Positions 60,160 through 64,000 of a DNA stretch of 64,000 nt are shown here, in pieces. The translations under genes were made by a program, and so were the position numbers. Each line of letters starts with the position of its first letter. Position 1 is the stretch's first letter. Source of the stretch: Poa pratensis (Eukaryota; Streptophyta; Magnoliopsida; Poales; Poaceae). Where the stretch lies: the NCBI GenBank assembly GCA_947311845.1, contig CAMZMU010000059.1, forward strand, positions 55,848,617 to 55,912,616. Reading direction: 5' to 3'. Below the pieces are notes generated by a model, which did no database searches, was not told the origin of the DNA, and was given only the letters and a program-made list of their open reading frames with translations.

Positions 60160-60268
60160 TAGACCATGTTTAGGTGATAACAGTATATCACTGCCACTTA
60201 GATTATCTCATCAGTTAATTAGGTCATCAGGTCATCAGCTTCCGGTTTGTTTACTTTCTCCAAAGTTA

Positions 60269-62346
60269 GGGCATCTCCAGACGTCCCCCCAGCGCCCCCC
60301 CAGGGCCGATTTTAGCGCCGTTTTGGCCTGTGAGCGCCGTTTTTTCGCCCAGTCGCCCCCCCAGGAGCCCAAATAGCGCCGGATCGGCGGAAATTAGCGC
60401 CGGCGCTCCCAGGCCAAACCCAGCCCACCGGGTTCGGCCTGGGGGGGTAAAAGCGCGCGTGGGCCAGCGCTGTCGGCGTGATAGCACATATCCCACCCCG
60501 CGCCGCTTTCTTTCCCCATCTCTCGCGTCGCCGCGATGTCGCCGCCGGCACCACCCCTCCCCTCCGCCGCATACAACTAGATAGGAAGTCTCCGCCTTCT
60601 CGCCCAATCCTCCGCCACCGGCCGCCGCTCCTCCCTCCGCCGTCATCTCGCCGCAAAGAAGACTCTCGGGAAGGTTCGCCCCCACCTTGCCTACTAGGTG
60701 TTCGGTGATTTGTCCGCCCAACCATGGACTCCGACGACGAGGATCTGCTCGCCGAACTGCTCGACGAGGAAGCCCAGGCCGACATCGACGATGAAGAGCA
60801 CCTGCTCGTCCTCGCCTGCCTTTCCGGCCTGCTCGACAAGGCGAAGCCGCGGAGTGGTGGCTCAAAGCCCGGTCGCCGCAAGAGCAAGCCGAGGCAGCGC
60901 TACGAAGGCTACTGCATCCTCTACTCCGACTACTTCGCCGAGCACCCCACGCAGGACGAGGCTGTGTTCCGGCGCCGCTTCAGGATGAAACGACAACTCT
61001 TCCTCGACATCATGCATGCCATCCGAGAGTTCGACACCTACTTCAAGCTGAAGACGGATTGCACCGGCACGGTAGGCTTTACCTCAATTCAGAAGTGCAC
61101 GGTGGCGATGAGATTGCTTGCATACGGTGCTCCCGCTGACGCTCAGGATGACTATCCGCGCATGTCCGAGTCTTGCGCCATTGAATGCTTGAACAGGTAC
61201 TGCAGGGCAGTGGTGGCAGTGTTTGGGCCAAAATACTTGCGATCACCCAATGCGGATGACACTGCCCGGATCCTGGCCACCAATGAAGCAAGAGGCTTCC
61301 CAGGGATGCTTGGAAGCATCGACTGCATGCATTGTCAATGGAAGAACTGTCCATTTGAATGGCAGGGCATGTACAAGGGGCACAAAGGAGCTTGCAGTGT
61401 CATTCTTGAGGCTGTGGCTATACAAGATCTGTGGATTTGGCATGCCTTCTTTGGAATGCCAGGAACACACAACGATATCAATGTTCTGCAGTGCTCAAAT
61501 GTGTTTAGCAGCCTTGTTGAGGGTCATGCTCCCCCGGTGAACTATGAGATCAATGGGCACCAGTACACCAAGGGCTACTATCTTGCAGATGGCATCTACC
61601 CAAAGTGGTCAACATTTGTGAAGACCATCTCCAACCCTGTGCCAGGAAGTGCGAAAGCTTGGTTTTTCAAGTGCCAGGAGGCTTGCAGGAAGGATGTTGA
61701 GCGGGCATTTGGTGCGCTGCAGTCTAGATTCGCTGTTGTCCAGTACCCAGCTCTGACTTGGTCCAAGGCCAACATGTCTGAGATGATGAACTGTTGTGTG
61801 ATCTTGCACAACATGATCATTGAGAGCGAGCGGGATGATCCGGTGGCTGACACTGAGTACTACAGGCAGGGTCCTCTTGCAGATGTTGATCACCAGGTGC
61901 CGGCAACATGGGCAAACTTCATGACTATGCGCCAGGAGATTCGAGACTCCATGGTGCATACACAGCTGCAGAATGATCTGGTGGAGCACCTGTGGAGGCG
62001 CAAAGGCAATGGCTATGCCGATGCCTAGTTTGTTCTATTTGCTTGCATTGTTGAACTATTTGTCAATGGATTTGTATGTTGAACTATTTGTGTGTGGATT
62101 TGTATGTTGAACTATTTGTGTGTTGATTTGTATGCCGAAAGTTTGGCCGAAAGTTAATGTGTCGGTTGATTTGTATGTTGAAAATTTGGCCGAAAATTGG
62201 CCGGCTGGGTTCGGCTTGGGTTCGGCCTGGGTTCGGCGACTGGGAAAACGCCGAACCCAGGACGTCAATTTGCGCCGGCGTTCCCCCAGGCCGTCCAAAA
62301 AGGCGCCGTTTTTCGACCTGGGGGGGCCGAACGGCTGGAGATGCCC
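60269..62346 (+). mobile_element. Complete PIF/Harbinger DNA transposon, 2,078 bp
   Basis: Terminal inverted repeats GGGCATCTCCAG(A/C)CGT at both ends and a 3-bp target duplication TTA (60266-60268 and 62347-62349), the usual size for this superfamily. A single long open frame (60724-62028) encodes the transposase. C-rich and G-rich subterminal sequences (for example CCCCCCCAGG) mirror each other at the two ends. The usual second PIF/Harbinger ORF (Myb-like) is not visible, so the element may need that protein in trans. The nearby copy at 59196-59326 shows the empty site. Confidence 0.93.
60724..62028 (+). CDS. PIF/Harbinger transposase (DDE_Tnp_4, HARBI1/ALP1-like), 434 aa
   Basis: An uninterrupted single-exon frame starting MDSDDEDLLAELLDEEAQAD. 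The acidic N-terminus (1-40) is followed by a basic stretch (GRRKSKPRQR), probably DNA contacting, and a helical domain. The nuclease domain has all three expected acidic residues: the D of GSIDCMH, the D of YYLADGIYPKW and the E of KDVERAFGALQSRF. By family this is an RNase H-fold endonuclease that cuts and joins transposon ends at TWA targets. The start at 60724 is preferred because the decayed relative at 22983 starts at the same residue (MDSNDEE). It is intact and potentially active, although no Myb-like partner ORF lies in the element. Confidence 0.93.
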   Translation: MDSDDEDLLAELLDEEAQADIDDEEHLLVLACLSGLLDKAKPRSGGSKPGRRKSKPRQRYEGYCILYSDYFAEHPTQDEAVFRRRFRMKRQLFLDIMHAIREFDTYFKLKTDCTGTVGFTSIQKCTVAMRLLAYGAPADAQDDYPRMSESCAIECLNRYCRAVVAVFGPKYLRSPNADDTARILATNEARGFPGMLGSIDCMHCQWKNCPFEWQGMYKGHKGACSVILEAVAIQDLWIWHAFFGMPGTHNDINVLQCSNVFSSLVEGHAPPVNYEINGHQYTKGYYLADGIYPKWSTFVKTISNPVPGSAKAWFFKCQEACRKDVERAFGALQSRFAVVQYPALTWSKANMSEMMNCCVILHNMIIESERDDPVADTEYYRQGPLADVDHQVPATWANFMTMRQEIRDSMVHTQLQNDLVEHLWRRKGNGYADA

Positions 62347-62439
62347 TTAGCTGCTCTTTCATGTACTTAGCTGGTTTCTTGTCAGCCATCTCTAACTATA
62401 TAAAAGACCAACCCTTTCGCGGCCTGTGGGCGATCGGCC

Positions 62440-62477
62440 ACTGTTTCTGCAACAGTAAGTACTGTTGCAGGAACAGT
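62440..62477. repeat. 17-bp imperfect hairpin
   Basis: ACTGTTTCTGCAACAGT and ACTGTTGCAGGAACAGT, separated by AAGT, are inverted with one mismatch. No function is assigned. Confidence 0.7.
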
Positions 62478-64000
62478 ATTGAATCCCCGCCGTCGGCCGG
62501 CGATCGGACAGCCCACAGAAGACGTCCATGCCGGCTTTGCAAAAAAGCCCCTCCTAAACCTACAAATCAACCCGCACTCCACGAAAACGCGGGACAGGGG
62601 ACCGATTCGCAAATTGCGAAAACGTAACGGACTAATTTGTAAAAATGACCCCTCCCTCTCCTTCTCTCTCTCGCGACCGTGGCGTCGCCGGCGGCGCCGG
62701 CGCGCTCCCCCGCCGCTCCATTGCTCCCCGCTCAGATCGACCAGCACGGAAAGCTTCGCCGTCCTCTCCTTTCCCTCCTCGTCGCAGATCAGCCGGCGGG
62801 ACGCCGCACGTTGGCCGGAATCGCCGCCGCCGTGCACGGCTCCCTCCGCCGCGTCCGTGCGCCGCCGCCGCCGCTCCGGCGACCTAGGCGCGGCGGCGCC
62901 GCCACCTACGTGCTCCCCGCGAGCAGGCGCGTCGGGAGCGCCCACGCGCGCGTCCCGGAACGCGCGGACGCGCCACCGACGAGCACGGCGCCGCCGCGGC
63001 CGAGCCAGCCTGCTCTGGCCACTGTGACGTCAGCACGACGTCACACAGGGGCCCACGCGTCAGATTTTTTTTCTTTTTCCAAATCTTTTTTTTACCGTTA
63101 AATACTGTAAATTAAATAAATTTAAATTTAAATACCCACTAGGACAATACAATAAATATATCAAAGTGGCCACCAAAAAAAAATGTTTACTACTCATGTC
63201 GCATGACAAAAAATAAAATTTGAATATTTCAAAATTCTAATTACCTTCCAAATTTGTCCATTTCGTCCAGCGGAAAAATATGCATAAAAAATCCTCTAAT
63301 TATGGATTGGATTTAAATTAAACCTCAAAAATTGTCAAATAATTTATTTCCTCTAATTATTCAGCTAAAATAAACATATACTACAAATTCAATAATTTCA
63401 CTAATTTCCACACTTTCTAAAAAAAAAATCCAATTTTGAATTTTACCACACTATAAGAATGATCACAAAAAAAATGACCACAAAATTGAGCACCGCCTAT
63501 TTATGTCATATGACCAAAATTAAAATTTCAAATCTTCAAAATCCAGACAAACTTGCCAACACACAATATTTTGAAATTCCAATAGATTCGAATTCGAAAA
63601 ACTAGCCAATGTGACCATTTCGAAATTAAAATTCTTGACACCGCGTTATTTCCAAATACGGAAAAAAAATGACTACAGGAATAAACAGCGCCTATTGATG
63701 TCATATGACTAAAATTAAAATACGAGGATTTAATTTTCAAATGCCTTTCAAACCAAGCATTCAGTAAACAAAAGAAATAATTTTAAAAAAAACTTCCCAA
63801 TTTTAACAAATTCTAAAATTTAAACAATTCATAGCTGCAAGCATTTCTCAAAAAAAAAAAACACATTTAAATTTAGACATCATTCAAATGCAAACGTTTT
63901 AAAATTCAAATTTCACCGCACGGGCCGCGGCATCTGCCAACACAGGCTTGGGCTGGCCAACGGGCCGTCTGCTGGGCCGGCTTGCTCTTGGGCGCCTGCC
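62478..64000. other. GC-rich block then AT-rich repeat DNA to window end
   Basis: 62640-63060 is very GC-rich. Its frames on both strands are rich in Arg, Pro and Ala and have no domain, so none is called. From 63060 on the sequence is AT-rich low-complexity DNA with A runs; composition becomes GC-rich again after 63910. Nothing further is recognised. Confidence 0.5.

Noticed and set aside
62479..63101. Long Arg/Pro-rich open frames on both strands
   Set aside because: Typical of very GC-rich DNA where stops are rare. No start context, domain or splice pattern supports a gene.

Overview
The window reads as a gene island in a large, repeat-rich grass genome, most likely Triticeae (wheat, Aegilops or barley group). 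The reasons are the repeat types (two Stowaway MITEs with CTCCCTCCGT ends, an Au-like SINE, nested CACTA, PIF/Harbinger, hAT-like and LTR elements), short GC-rich coding exons set in AT-rich spacers, and genes whose closest remembered relatives are cereal genes. I ran no searches; family names rest on motifs and on my memory of the families.

Layout. 0-4 kb: repeat DNA, ending in a SINE with a 17-bp target duplication. 4.16-6.40 kb (+): a DUF1221-type protein kinase with two apparent frameshifts. 7.03-16.71 kb (-): an intact eight-exon mitochondrial adenine nucleotide carrier (ADNT1-like), convergent with the kinase. Its first intron carries a young 4.9-kb Copia retrotransposon and a Stowaway MITE. 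17-28 kb: no intact host gene. It holds a Harbinger-like pseudo-element split by a solo LTR, a 1.9-kb minisatellite with higher-order structure, and a segmental duplication that gives an empty site for the second Stowaway. 28-36 kb: nested CACTA DNA, including a complete 4.6-kb CACTA-type element (TSD GTA) with a TNP1/Transposase_24-like gene, and a hAT-like insertion with its empty-site paralogue. 36-47 kb: small inverted-repeat elements, then a modular, repeated upstream region before the next gene. 47.69-50.28 kb (+): an intact four-exon GH3 gene of the JAR1 type (jasmonoyl-isoleucine synthetase). 51.6-54.2 kb (+): an F-box/LRR pseudogene broken by a 509-bp hAT-like element with an 8-bp TSD. 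60.27-62.35 kb (+): a complete PIF/Harbinger element (TSD TTA) with an intact 434-aa DDE transposase and a nearby empty-site paralogue. The end of the window is GC-rich then AT-rich repeat DNA.

The host genes do not form a pathway. The two intact ones serve mitochondrial adenine nucleotide transport and jasmonate activation. The most unusual object is the intronic Copia element. Its polyprotein has no recognisable gag and instead begins with a RanBP2-type zinc finger resembling plant TAF15-like proteins, which suggests host exon capture. Several boundaries are proved internally by target-site duplications and by paralogous empty sites within the window.
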